Positions 16,384 through 25,857 of a stretch of DNA of 64,000 bases are shown here, piece after piece; position 1 is the stretch's first letter; every line of letters starts with the position of its first letter. Under the pieces are notes generated by a model that did not search any database, was not told the DNA's origin, and saw only the letters and a list, made by a program, of their open reading frames with translations. This stretch comes from DAOTWA01 sp963702935. Lineage in GTDB: Bacteria; Chloroflexota; Anaerolineae; Anaerolineales; Anaerolineaceae. The translations under genes were made by a program, and so were the position numbers. Where the stretch lies: the NCBI GenBank assembly GCA_963702935.1, contig OY969772.1, forward strand, positions 5,270,001 to 5,334,000, in the 5' to 3' direction.

Positions 16384-18381
16384 CTATCCACTCCAGTCGT
16401 CCCATTCACCGCCACCCCGCTTGTGCTTCTTGCGCACGAGCACCAGGTCGCGTTCCGGATCATACTCAACTTCAACGTGCTTCTTCTTTTTGCCCTTCTT
16501 CTTGCCCTTCTTGCCCTCGGAGTCTTCTTCCTCTTCTTCGACGCCGCTGGTCGCCAATACCTCGGGCTTCATGGTGAAGATTTCGTCCATCGAGGTGGGC
16601 ATTTCCTCTTCGACCTCGGCCACCGCCTCGGGCTCTCCCACGAGGGCCTCTGGAGCCTGGGCGACAGCCTCGGCGACGGGCTCGGGCTGCACGGCTTCTC
16701 CCGCCGGTTGAACGGCCGGCTCGGCGACGGCTTCCGGCGCGGTTATAAGGGCTTCACCCTGAACAACGGCAGCCTCTCCCTCGACAACGGGAGCTTCGCC
16801 CTCGGCTGCGGGAGCTTCGCCTACTGCAACGGCAGCTTCTGCCGCCTCGAGCGGGGCAGCTTCCACTTCTTCGGCCACCGTGACAGAAGCCACGAAGGCT
16901 TTCAGGGCGCCTTCGATGTCTTGCATAGCCTTCGGGCCAATGCCCTGCAAGGCCAGGATACTATCTGAATCCAGGTTAGCCTGAAGCATCAGGCTGCCAA
17001 CCGTCTCGTAACCGGCTTCCCGCAGGACGCTGGTGACGTGGTCGGTCAGGCCGACCTCCGCGATGGGGGTCTCGAAAGCTACCGCCGGGATGACCTCACG
17101 CGCGCTCTGGAGGCGCGCCTCTTCGGCCTTGCGCTCGGCCTGGCGGCGGCTGGCGGAACGGCGCTCGACGCGATCCACGAATTGGGTCAGCACGTCGTAC
17201 TCTTCGGGCATCAGCGCCCGCCCTTCGGCCTTCTTGGCCAGCATGGCTTCGATCTGCGGCACCAATGCGGCTTCCGTCTCGGCCTGGCTGGCCAGGGAGG
17301 CGTCCGTTTGCAGCTTGTGCAGCGCGTCCCCTGCCGCCTCGGCCACGCTCTTGATGTCGATCCTCCATCCGGTCAGCTTGGCGGCCAGGCGGGCGTTTTG
17401 CCCATCGCGGCCAATCGCCAGGCTGAGCTGGTCTTCGGGCACCACTACCGTGGCCGTCTTGCCGCCCGAAGTGCGCTCGTTGAGGTAAACCCCACTCACC
17501 CGCGCCGGGCTGATGGCCTTGGCGATGTAGACCGCCGGGTCGTTGTTCCATTCGATGACGTCGATCTTCTCTTCGTGAAGCTCGCGCACGATGGCCTGGA
17601 TGCGCACGCCGCGGATGCCCACGCAGGCGCCCACCGGGTCGATGCCCTGTTGCGTGGCCGCTACGGCCACTTTGGCGCGCTCGCCCGGCTCGCGGGCGAT
17701 GGAGCGGATCTCCACCACGCCGTGGTAGATTTCAGGGACTTCGTTCTCCAGAAGGCGGCGCAGGAAGTTGCGGTGCGCGCGAGAGAGCATGATCTGCGGT
17801 CCGCGCGAGCCGTCTTTCACCTCGTAGATCAAGGCGCGCACGCGGTCGTGAACGCGGAAGCGCTCGCCGGGGATCATCTCCTTACGCATCATGACCCCTT
17901 CGGCCTTCATGTCCATGCCCACCGTCACGCCCTGGGCATTGACCGCTTGCACCACGCCATTGACGATTTCTCCGAGCTGCTTCTCGTAATAAGCGAGCTG
18001 CGCCTGGCGTTCCGCCTCGCGGATGCGCTGCTGAATGACCTGGCGGGCGGTCTGCGCCGCCACGCGGCCAAAGTCGGTGGGAGTCGATTCGACCACCACC
18101 ATCGTCCCCAGGTCGGCTTCGGGGTTGACCCGGCGCGCATCTTCCAGCGAAACTTCCGTGCGGTCATCCTCGACCTGCTCGACGACTTCTTTTTCAGCGT
18201 AAACGCTTACTTTCCCTGTCTCAGGGTCAATCGTGGCTTCCACGTGTTGTGCATTCGAAGCATTCAGCGCTCGACGGTACGCGGAAACCATCGCCGATTT
18301 CAGCGCCTTGAGGATGATATCCTTGGGTAGCTGCTTCTCTTCAAGGACTTCATTGAAAGCCAGAGTAAACTCGTTCTTCAT
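16384..18381 (-). CDS. nusA: Transcription termination/antitermination factor NusA with long acidic-basic tail
   Basis: 665 residues. The core (1 to about 350) has the N-terminal RNA-polymerase-binding domain, an S1 domain and two KH domains (VGACVGIRGVRIQAI and IGRDGQNARLAAKLTG). A helix-hairpin-helix-like segment near 455-485 (VGSLMLQANLDSDSILALQGIG) follows. The last ~180 residues are unusual: a low-complexity stretch of repeated EGEAPVVEGEAAVV units, then an acidic run, a Lys-rich block and a final DLVLVRKKHKRGGGEWDDW. NusA usually ends near 350-500 residues, so this tail is an extension. rimP, normally just upstream, is absent. Confidence 0.95.
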   Translation of the reverse strand: MKNEFTLAFNEVLEEKQLPKDIILKALKSAMVSAYRRALNASNAQHVEATIDPETGKVSVYAEKEVVEQVEDDRTEVSLEDARRVNPEADLGTMVVVESTPTDFGRVAAQTARQVIQQRIREAERQAQLAYYEKQLGEIVNGVVQAVNAQGVTVGMDMKAEGVMMRKEMIPGERFRVHDRVRALIYEVKDGSRGPQIMLSRAHRNFLRRLLENEVPEIYHGVVEIRSIAREPGERAKVAVAATQQGIDPVGACVGIRGVRIQAIVRELHEEKIDVIEWNNDPAVYIAKAISPARVSGVYLNERTSGGKTATVVVPEDQLSLAIGRDGQNARLAAKLTGWRIDIKSVAEAAGDALHKLQTDASLASQAETEAALVPQIEAMLAKKAEGRALMPEEYDVLTQFVDRVERRSASRRQAERKAEEARLQSAREVIPAVAFETPIAEVGLTDHVTSVLREAGYETVGSLMLQANLDSDSILALQGIGPKAMQDIEGALKAFVASVTVAEEVEAAPLEAAEAAVAVGEAPAAEGEAPVVEGEAAVVQGEALITAPEAVAEPAVQPAGEAVQPEPVAEAVAQAPEALVGEPEAVAEVEEEMPTSMDEIFTMKPEVLATSGVEEEEEDSEGKKGKKKGKKKKHVEVEYDPERDLVLVRKKHKRGGGEWDDWSG

Positions 18382-18428
18382 CCCTACTTACTCTCCAAAA
18401 ATGGCAACTTGAGGTGCGTATTACGAAG

Positions 18429-18451
18429 AAAAGTGGGGGCTGCCCACTTTT
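18429..18451. other. Hairpin in the nusA / GH13 divergent spacer
   Basis: AAAAGTGGG (18429-18437) pairs with CCCACTTTT (18443-18451) around a 5-base loop; TGGCG/CGCCA follows at 18458-18471. Both lie in the 5' leader of the nusA transcript and could be attenuator-like structures or divergent-promoter features. Confidence 0.5.
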
Positions 18452-18528
18452 CGCGGTTGGCGTTATCGCCACAACAATGTACGATGGGATTTATCACAGA
18501 ATCAAAGTGGATGCAAGCAGAATCAGGT

Positions 18529-18534
18529 TATAAT
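18529..18534 (+). promoter_or_regulatory. -10 element for the GH13 gene
   Basis: TATAAT sits 39 bases before the ATG at 18573. The -35 region (18506-18511) is poor, so the promoter may depend on an activator. Confidence 0.5.
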
Positions 18535-18572
18535 GCCAACAGATAAAAAGGATGCATAAAGGAGGGTATTGC

Positions 18573-20177
18573 ATGTCGTCTGATGGATTCTTGTGGTGGC
18601 GCGACGGTGTGATTTACCAGATTTACCCACGTTCCTTTGCGGATAGCAACCAGGACGGCCTGGGCGACCTGCCCGGCATCACCTCACGCCTGGACTACCT
18701 GAAAGAGCTGGGCATCGACGCCATCTGGCTCTCTCCCATCTATCCCAGCCCGGACGCCGACTTCGGCTACGATATCTCCGATCACTGCAACGTCGATCCG
18801 CGCTTCGGAACGCTGGCGGATTTCGATACCCTGGTGCAGCAGGCCCACGAGCGCGACATCCACGTGGTCTTAGATCTGGTGCTCAACCATACCTCGGACC
18901 GGCACGCCTGGTTTCTAGCCTCACGCAGCTCGGAAGACAACCCCTACCGGGACTGGTACGTCTGGCGCGACCCCGGTCCGGGCGGCAGCATGCCCAATAA
19001 CTGGCAATCTTCCTTCGGCGGGCCGGCCTGGAGCTTCGACCCCGCCACCGGCCAGTATTACCTGCACATGTTTCTGGAAGAACAGCCCGACGTGGACTGG
19101 CGCAACTCCGCCGTGCGCGAAGCCCAGCTCGACGTCGTTCGCTTCTGGCTCAAACGCGGGGTAGACGGTTTCCGCCTGGACGTGTTCAACGCTTATTTCA
19201 AGCACCCCACCCTGCCGGACAACCCGCCAGCCCTCGGCCTGCGCGGTTTCGACCGGCAGAAGCACGTCTACGATATGGACCAGCCCGAGATGTACCCGTT
19301 GCTGGCCGAGCTGCGCTCGATCCTGGACTCCTATCCAGAGCGCTACGCCGTCGGCGAGACCTTCCTGTCCACTCCCGCCAAAGCCGCCGGCTACTGCGGC
19401 CCCGACCGGCTACACGCAGCCTTTGACTTCGATTTTACCAACAGCCGCTGGAACGCGCGCCGCTTTCTGCGCGCCATCCGCGCATGGGAAAGCGCCCTGG
19501 GGCCGGAGAAGTGGCCCAACTACGTCCTCAGCAACCACGACCTGCCCCGGGCCGCCACGCGCTACGCCGGCGATGGCAACGACGAGCGCCTGAAGGTGTG
19601 CGCCGCCATGCTGCTGACCCTGCGCGGCACCCCCTTCCTGTATTACGGCGAAGAGATCGGCATGCGCGACGTCGCCTTGCGGCGCGACCAGATCCTCGAC
19701 CCGCCCGGCAAGCGCTACTGGCCGTTTTACAAGGGCCGAGACGGCTGCCGCGCGCCCATGCAATGGGAGGCTTCCGCCAACGCCGGTTTCAGTCCGGTCA
19801 AGCCCTGGCTGCCGCTCAACCCGGATTTTACGGCGCGCAACGTGGCCGCCCAGCGCCAGGATCCGCGCTCGCTGTTCAATTTTTATCGCAGCCTGCTCGC
19901 CTTGCGGCGCAGCGCGCCGGCGCTGCACAAAGGCGGCTTCACCCCACTCGACCTCGGCAATCCTTTCGTCATGGCTTACACGCGCAGCGCGCCAGACCAG
20001 ACGATCCTGGTGATCTTGAATTTCAGCAACCGTGCGCAGACCATCCGGCCTGGGGCCGAGGTGGGAGCTTCCGCCTGGAAAGCGTTGCTTTGCAGCCAGC
20101 GGGAGAACGAGCCGGCCCTCGCCGGCGAGAGCTTCCCATTAAAGCCGGGCGAGGTTCTCATCCTGGAAAAGACGTAG
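18573..20177 (+). CDS. GH13 alpha-glucosidase / oligo-1,6-glucosidase-like enzyme
   Basis: 534 residues. Start chosen at ATG 18573, because AAAGGAGGG lies 6 bases upstream. The GH13 barrel is complete: conserved DLVLNHTSD (region I), nucleophile Asp203 in DGFRLDVFNAY (region II), acid/base Glu262 in AVGETFLS (region III) and stabiliser Asp323 in LSNHDLP (region IV). The N-terminal WWRDGVIYQIYPRSFAD and the GRDGCRAPMQW loop are typical of exo-acting alpha-glucosidases. No signal peptide is seen, so it should hydrolyse alpha-glucosides in the cytoplasm. The following gene starts 7 bases after its stop and may be cotranscribed, although no functional link is obvious. Confidence 0.92.
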   Translation: MSSDGFLWWRDGVIYQIYPRSFADSNQDGLGDLPGITSRLDYLKELGIDAIWLSPIYPSPDADFGYDISDHCNVDPRFGTLADFDTLVQQAHERDIHVVLDLVLNHTSDRHAWFLASRSSEDNPYRDWYVWRDPGPGGSMPNNWQSSFGGPAWSFDPATGQYYLHMFLEEQPDVDWRNSAVREAQLDVVRFWLKRGVDGFRLDVFNAYFKHPTLPDNPPALGLRGFDRQKHVYDMDQPEMYPLLAELRSILDSYPERYAVGETFLSTPAKAAGYCGPDRLHAAFDFDFTNSRWNARRFLRAIRAWESALGPEKWPNYVLSNHDLPRAATRYAGDGNDERLKVCAAMLLTLRGTPFLYYGEEIGMRDVALRRDQILDPPGKRYWPFYKGRDGCRAPMQWEASANAGFSPVKPWLPLNPDFTARNVAAQRQDPRSLFNFYRSLLALRRSAPALHKGGFTPLDLGNPFVMAYTRSAPDQTILVILNFSNRAQTIRPGAEVGASAWKALLCSQRENEPALAGESFPLKPGEVLILEKT

Positions 20178-20183
20178 GCGCCC

Positions 20184-22425
20184 TTGACTCTATCCGACCT
20201 TCCTTTCCTTGCGGGGAATAGCGAGCCCGCCAGCCTGCCTCTGGAGCGCTACCTGCCTCCTTTGCCGGCCGGCCTGGCCTCCGCCCGCTTGAAAGGACAG
20301 GTGAGCCCGGGGGGCTGGGTATTCGGACCCCTTTGGCACGGCTCCCCATCTGGCGCTCGAGGCTGCCCAGGCCGGCTACCGCGTCCTGGTGGCGGTCAAC
20401 AATCCGGTCGTGGGCTTTCTGCTGGAGACTCTGGCGGGAGCCCATTCCCGCTCGGAATACCAGGCCGTGTTGGCCGATCTGGCCTCCTCGCGCAAAGGCG
20501 AAGACCGCCTGGAGCTGCACGTCCAGTTGTTGTATAACACCCAGTGCGCCAATTGCGGCCAGACCATCCCGGCCAAATCCTTCTTGTGGCGGAAAAATGA
20601 GCTGGCGCCTTATGCCAGCCTCTACCATTGTCCGCACTGCGGCGACGAAAGCGAGCATCCCTTAGAAGAAGCGGAGCTGGAGCGCCTCGCCCAGATCACG
20701 CGGGGAGACGGGCTGCCCCGGGCGCGCGCCCTGGAAAGGGTGGTCCCCCTGGAGGACCCCACTCGCGCGGACGTCCAGGAAGCGCTGGACTGCTACCTGC
20801 CGCGCCCGCTGTACGCTTTGTTCACCCTGATCAACAAGCTGGACGGCCTGGCCCTGCCTCCCACGCGCAAGCGCCTGCTGACGGCGCTCCTGTTGAGCGC
20901 CTGCGACGAGGCCAACACCTTATGGCAGCACCCGACCGCGCGCGCCCGACCGCGCCAGTTGACCGTCCCCACCAATTTCCGCGAAAACAACCTGTGGCTG
21001 GCCCTGGAAGCCGCCGTAGATACCTGGGCCGAGAGCAACCGCGTGCCCGTCCCGCTGACTACCTGGCCAGACCAGCCGCCCGCCGGCGGGGGCATCTGCC
21101 TGTTTCGCGGGCGTTACAAGGATTTCTACACTGCCGCGCCGGCCTTCAAGCCCGCCGCCGTTTTGACCGCTCTGCCGCGCCCCAACCAGGCCTTCTGGAC
21201 CCTTTCCGCGCTGTGGGCCGGCTGGCTGTGGGGGCGAGAGGCGGTCGCTCCCCTGAAGAGCGTCTTGAGCCGCCGCCGCTACGATTGGAACTGGCACACC
21301 GCCGCGCTGCACGCCACTTTCGACGATCTGGCCGCGCAAGTCTCCCCGGAGACGCCCCTGTTTGCGCTCCTGGCGGAGGTAGAGCCGGCCTTCGTCTCGG
21401 CCGCCCTGATCGCCGCCCACACCGCCGGCTTCCACCTGGACGGCCTGGCCCTACGTGAAGAAGGGAGCCTGGCGCACATCCGCTGGTCGCCCGCTTCGGG
21501 AGCGGGGCGCATTCCGGCTCTCTTCACGGTCGAGCGCGCCAAAATCGCCGCCGGCGAGTACCTGGAAGGGCTGGCCGAGCCGGCGACTTACTTGCAGCTT
21601 TACGCGGCCACCACCGCCGCCCTGGCCCACCAGGAAACCCTCGCCCCCGCCCCGCAACAGGCCTCCAGCGATTTCTTCGGCCACTTCCAGAACGGCATTC
21701 GCCAGGCTTTCTCGGATCGCACGCTGTTCGTTCGTTATGGGGGCGGCGAGCATACCCTGGAGAGCGGCCTGTGGGGCTTGAAAGCCGCCGACCCCCATGC
21801 CCAACCCCTGGCCGACCGGGTCGAAATGGAGCTGGTGCGTTCCTTGCAGAAACATCCCGGGGGAACGCTGGCGGAGCTGGACGGCGCCCTGTGCGCCGCC
21901 TTCCCCGGGCTGCTCACCCCGCCGCTCAGCCTCGTGCAAGGCTGCCTGAGCTCCTACGGCGAGCAACAACCGGCCGCCAGCGGATGCTGGCAGCTCCGCG
22001 CGGAAGATTCCCCGCTCGCCCGGCGCGCCGATCTCAAACAGATGCGCGACCTCCTGGAGAAGCTGGGACAGCATTTAGGTTATCGGGTAGAGGGGGAACG
22101 ACCGGTCTTATGGGAACAGGACGGGGAAACGGCCTATGCGTTTTACGTACTGGCCTCTGCCATCATCGCCAGGTACGTCTTTGCCGGCCAATATCCCCCC
22201 GGCCAGAGCGTGATCGTTCTGCCGGGCGGGCGCGCCAACCTGCTGGCCTACAAGCTGCGCCACGACCCCCGCCTGGATCAGGCGGTGCGGGCCGGATGGC
22301 GCTTCATCAAGTTCCGCCACCTGCGCCGCCTGGCCGAGAATCCCTTCCTCAACCCGGAGACGTGGGCCAAGCAGATCGACAGCGATCCCCCTGAGCTGCA
22401 AGCCATGCAAATGGATATGTTTTAA
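20184..22425 (+). CDS. Protein resembling a catalytically dead DUF1156-type DNA methyltransferase (one frameshift)
   Basis: A composite of about 746 residues with a TTG start at 20184. One extra G at about 20325 splits SPGGWVF from DPFGTAPHLALEA. The layout follows Zn-ribbon DNA methylases (COG1743/DUF1156): a motif I-like DPFGTAPHLALEAAQAGYRV, a Zn ribbon (CANCG about residues 118-122, then CPHCGD), a LYALFTLINKL helix, and a late strand-helix-strand resembling the methylase end. However, motif I lacks the GSG loop and the position of the catalytic (D/N)PPY reads TALPRP followed by AFWTLSALWAGWL. It probably lost methyl transfer and may act as a DNA- or nucleotide-binding protein. The homology is my pattern reading, not a search result. 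Confidence 0.55.
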
Positions 22426-22450
22426 GAACGCCCCGCCCTGCACAAGGGGA

Positions 22451-23701
22451 TTAACTGTTGGGGCGGAAGACCTTCAACTGGCTGATATCCGCCGACTCGA
22501 GGGAGACCAGCCGGTTCTTCACGATGTCTGCCAGCTCGATTACGCTCTTGGCCACGGGCTGTGTGTTGTTTTGCAGCACGAAGGGCACGCCCTGGTTGGC
22601 AGCCCGCACGACGGTCTCTTCATCCAGCGGGATCACGCTGACGATCTCCTGTTTCAAGTTATCGCTGACCTTCTCGGGAGAGATGGCGATGCGCTTGTCG
22701 TAGCGGTTCATGGTGAAGACGATGCGCTGGCGGCTGATGTGCAGCCCATCGGTGACGTTGAGGAACAGGCGGATGTTCTTGATGGCGGCGATGTCCTGGG
22801 TGGTCAGCAAGACGATCGCGTCCGCGCCGTCCATCACCGAGAGGGTGATGTCGTTCATCGCCGGCGGCGTATCCACCACGATATACGTGTAGTAACGGCG
22901 CAGGTGTTGGAGGACTTTATAGAATTCCTCCCCGGATACTTCGTCCGCCATTTCCGGGCGATTGGGCGCCACCATGATCTCTACGCCGGAGCGCTTGTGG
23001 GTCACCATCACCAATTCGATCAAGTCGGCGTCCATGTCGTCTATGCGGTGGGTCAGGTCGAGGATGTTGTGGTAGCCCATTTCGTTGAGATTGACCGCCA
23101 CGTCCCCGAATTGCAGGTTGCCGTCCACCAAAGCCGTCTTGGTCTGCGCAGATTGCAGGGCGACGGCCAGGTTGGTGGCAATCGCCGTCGTCCCGACGCC
23201 CCCCTTGGGGCTGTAGACCTGGATGATCTTCCCGCGCAGCACCGAAGCCTTGGCCGGCGTCTGCGAGCTTTCCTGCCCGCCTTGCGTAAACCCGCGCATG
23301 GAGCTGGCCCGTTTTTCGTGCGCCAGGCCACCCGCGCGATACACGGCCGAGCGCAGCTCGTCTGCCAGGGGAGGCTTGACGATAAAATCGCGCGCGCCGG
23401 CCAGCATGGCCCTGCGCATGTAATTGGGATCGACCTGCACGGCCAGGATGACGATCTGCGAAAACGGCACCCGCCGGCAGATCGCTTCGGTCACGGCGAT
23501 CTCGTCGATATCCGGCAGGTTTACATCTACGACCACCACGTCCGGCTCGGTATCCGTGGCCAATTCGATGGCCTCTTTGCCTGTCCGGGCGGTCCCCACC
23601 ACTTCCATGTCCTGTTCTGATTTGAGCAGGCTGCGGAGCTTTTCCCGGGTCTCCGGATTGTTGTCCACGATCAAGACGCGAATTATTTCAGGTGTTTCCA
23701 T
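22451..23701 (-). CDS. CpaE-like protein: response-regulator receiver fused to a MinD/ParA-type ATPase
   Basis: 416 residues. An N-terminal receiver domain (RVLIVDNNPETRE, phospho-Asp in VVVVDVNLPDI, Lys in FIVKPP) is joined by a short linker to a deviant-Walker ATPase (VYSPKGGVGTTAIATNLA, and YIVVDTPPAMND as Walker B). This is the CpaE/TadZ architecture that positions Tad pilus or secretion machinery at cell poles. No tad genes are in the window. It lies 49 bases downstream of a PQQ-propeller kinase in the same orientation, so kinase signalling and localisation are likely linked. Confidence 0.88.
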   Translation of the reverse strand: METPEIIRVLIVDNNPETREKLRSLLKSEQDMEVVGTARTGKEAIELATDTEPDVVVVDVNLPDIDEIAVTEAICRRVPFSQIVILAVQVDPNYMRRAMLAGARDFIVKPPLADELRSAVYRAGGLAHEKRASSMRGFTQGGQESSQTPAKASVLRGKIIQVYSPKGGVGTTAIATNLAVALQSAQTKTALVDGNLQFGDVAVNLNEMGYHNILDLTHRIDDMDADLIELVMVTHKRSGVEIMVAPNRPEMADEVSGEEFYKVLQHLRRYYTYIVVDTPPAMNDITLSVMDGADAIVLLTTQDIAAIKNIRLFLNVTDGLHISRQRIVFTMNRYDKRIAISPEKVSDNLKQEIVSVIPLDEETVVRAANQGVPFVLQNNTQPVAKSVIELADIVKNRLVSLESADISQLKVFRPNS

Positions 23702-23750
23702 AGTAGTGAGCCTCCGACGAGCCTATAAACGCCTGTTCTCCCCACAATGC

Positions 23751-25657
23751 TCACGCGATCGGCAATGCGTAGAGACGGTGGTCAGTAGAACCGATATAGA
23801 GCAGATCTCCCATGATGGCCGGCGTGCCCGTGATGGGTCCGCCGGTGGCGAACTTCCAATTCATACGCCCGCTGCGATAGTCCAGGCAATAAAGATAGCC
23901 GTCCACCGAGGGGCAATAAACGGCGCCGTTATAGAATATCGGCGAGCCGGTCACCTGATGGTCCGTGTGGTAAGACCACACTTCCCGGCCGTTGCCGGTG
24001 TCCAGGCAGTAGATATTCCCGTCCACCGAGCCGGTATAGACCAGGTTGTCTGCCACGCAGGGAGAAGAAATGGAGCCTTTCCCCATGCGATAGCGCCAGA
24101 TCTCCCACCCCATTTTAGCATCGAACGTGTAAAACACCGAGTCCATAGACCCGAAATAGACGATTCCATCGGCGATGGCCGGCGAGGAAGTGATCGCGCG
24201 CTTGGTGCGGAAATGCCACCGGGCGGAGCCCAGGAAATCCACGCAGTAGAAATCCCCCAGCTCGCTGCCAAAAAAGACCATCTTGTCTTGCACCAGGGGC
24301 GTCGAGCGCACCGGAGATTCGGCGTTGAAGCGCCACAAACGCCTGCCGGTGCCAAGGTTGACCGCGTGCAGGAAGTTATCGTCTGACCCGATGAAGACGT
24401 ATTCTTCCGTCAGGTACGGCGAGGAGCGCACCATACCGTCCGTGCGGTAGGTCCACACGGCTTTGCCGGTGCGGGCGGATATGACGTGGAGCTGCCAATC
24501 CTCGGAGCCGATGTAGACGAAATTCTCCTGAACGGCCGGCCGGCCCACGATCCCCCCCAGGGTGGGATACTTCCAGATGAAATCTCCGGTGGCGGCATCC
24601 AGGGCGTACAGGTTGTAGTCCAGCGAACCGATGTAGACGACGCCTTCGTTGAAAGACGGCGACCCCCGAATTTCATCTTCGCAATTAAAGACCCACACCG
24701 GCTTGATGGACGCCTGGCCGGTGAGGATGGCCCCGGTCAGGCCGGTGCTCCGGCGGCCTTTCTTGCGCGCCACCTTGATCAGGGCCTCTTTCATCTCATC
24801 GGCGCTCTGGAAGCGATCTTCGACGAGGTATCCCAGCGCCTTGTTCACCACGGCTTCCAGGTCCGGCGAGACGTTGGGGTTCAACTGCCGGATGGGCCGC
24901 TCGGAGAAGGTGAACGGCGGCTGCATCTGGGGATCGGAGCGCGTCAGCAGGTGGTGCAGGGTGGCCCCCAGGGCATAGATGTCCCCAATCGGGGAGGCCT
25001 CGCCGCGGTACTGCTCAGGCGGAGAATATCCCTCTGTGCCCATCATCGTCCCGCGCTGGCCGGCTTTAAAGGCCTTGGCGATGCCGAAGTCCACCAGGAT
25101 AACGTGGTTATACTGGTTGATCATCACGTTGGAGGGCTTCATGTCGCGGAAGATGATCGGCTCTGGCTTGTGGGTGTGCAGGTACTGCAAGACCTCGCAC
25201 AGCTCAATGGCCCAATCGATCACCTGGTCTTCCGGGATGAACTCCTCTTTCTCGTTGAGGATGGCTTCCAGGTCTTTGCCGTGGATGTATTCCAACACCA
25301 GGTAAGAGCGTTCTTCGAAGGTGAAGTAGTCGTAGATACGCGGGATGGAAGGGTGGTTTAAGGTCGCCAGGATATTGGCTTCGCGCTCGAAGTTCTGGAC
25401 GATCATCTGCCGCACCAGCTCGTCGCGAACCTGGGTGATCATTTCTTTTACGGCTACGTGCTTGATGATTTTGGGGAAGTGCATGTCCCTGGCGCGATAA
25501 ACCGAGCCCATCCCGCCCACACCGATGACCTCTTCGATGCTGTAACGGTTGGCAAGGGTAACGCCAGGCGCCAGTTGATTTACTGGACCTTCGTCGTCGC
25601 TTAACGGTCGGGTCTGATCTTGAGTATCCAGCTCTGCCCCCGTTTACAATGGATCAT
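23751..25657 (-). CDS. Cytoplasmic Ser/Thr protein kinase with C-terminal PQQ-type beta-propeller; 5' end disturbed
   Basis: About 630 residues. The kinase domain has the glycine loop VIGVGGMGSVYRARD, catalytic FRDMKPSNVM, DFGIAKAF and the activation segment GTEGYSPPEQ. From about residue 300, at least seven repeats of the type VYIGSLDYNLYALDAATG form a PQQ/quinoprotein-like propeller, with no transmembrane segment between. The 5' end is unclear. The kinase frame has an in-frame TAA at complement(25644-25646) and no ATG/GTG/TTG between it and the glycine loop. Either the start is ATG 25657 with a small deletion near the G-run (complement 25637-25641), giving MIHCKR-GAELD, or it is ATG 25679 with a nonsense codon. 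Confidence 0.82.
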
Positions 25658-25774
25658 CAGCGGGTTGGATGTTGGCCATCCAATCGGAGCATGACATGAT
25701 CCCAGTGAAATGGGATGGAGGATTAATCCACATGATGATTACAATAATAAATATTTGCAACACAAGCTGTCATA

Positions 25775-25803
25775 ATTATAGCCAGCTACCTTCCGATTTA
25801 CAA
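25775..25803 (-). promoter_or_regulatory. Promoter for the kinase-CpaE transcript
   Basis: On the minus strand TTGTAA (complement 25798-25803), a 17-base spacer and TATAAT (complement 25775-25780). The predicted start lies about 90-110 bases before the possible kinase start codons. The surrounding 25680-25857 is AT-rich with no gene. Confidence 0.6.
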
Positions 25804-25857
25804 CCGTTTGGGGCCGGGGCAAAAAATGCCCGCAGAGGCGCGCGCCGGCGGTTGCTT

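Noticed and set aside
17038..18330. Long plus-strand open frame across nusA
   Set aside because: His/Asp/Arg-rich shadow of nusA on the opposite strand without motifs or ribosome site.
20184..22425. Active restriction-modification or BREX-type defence system
   Set aside because: No nuclease, ATPase or other defence genes adjoin it, and the catalytic motifs are absent; only a degenerate methylase-like role is supported.
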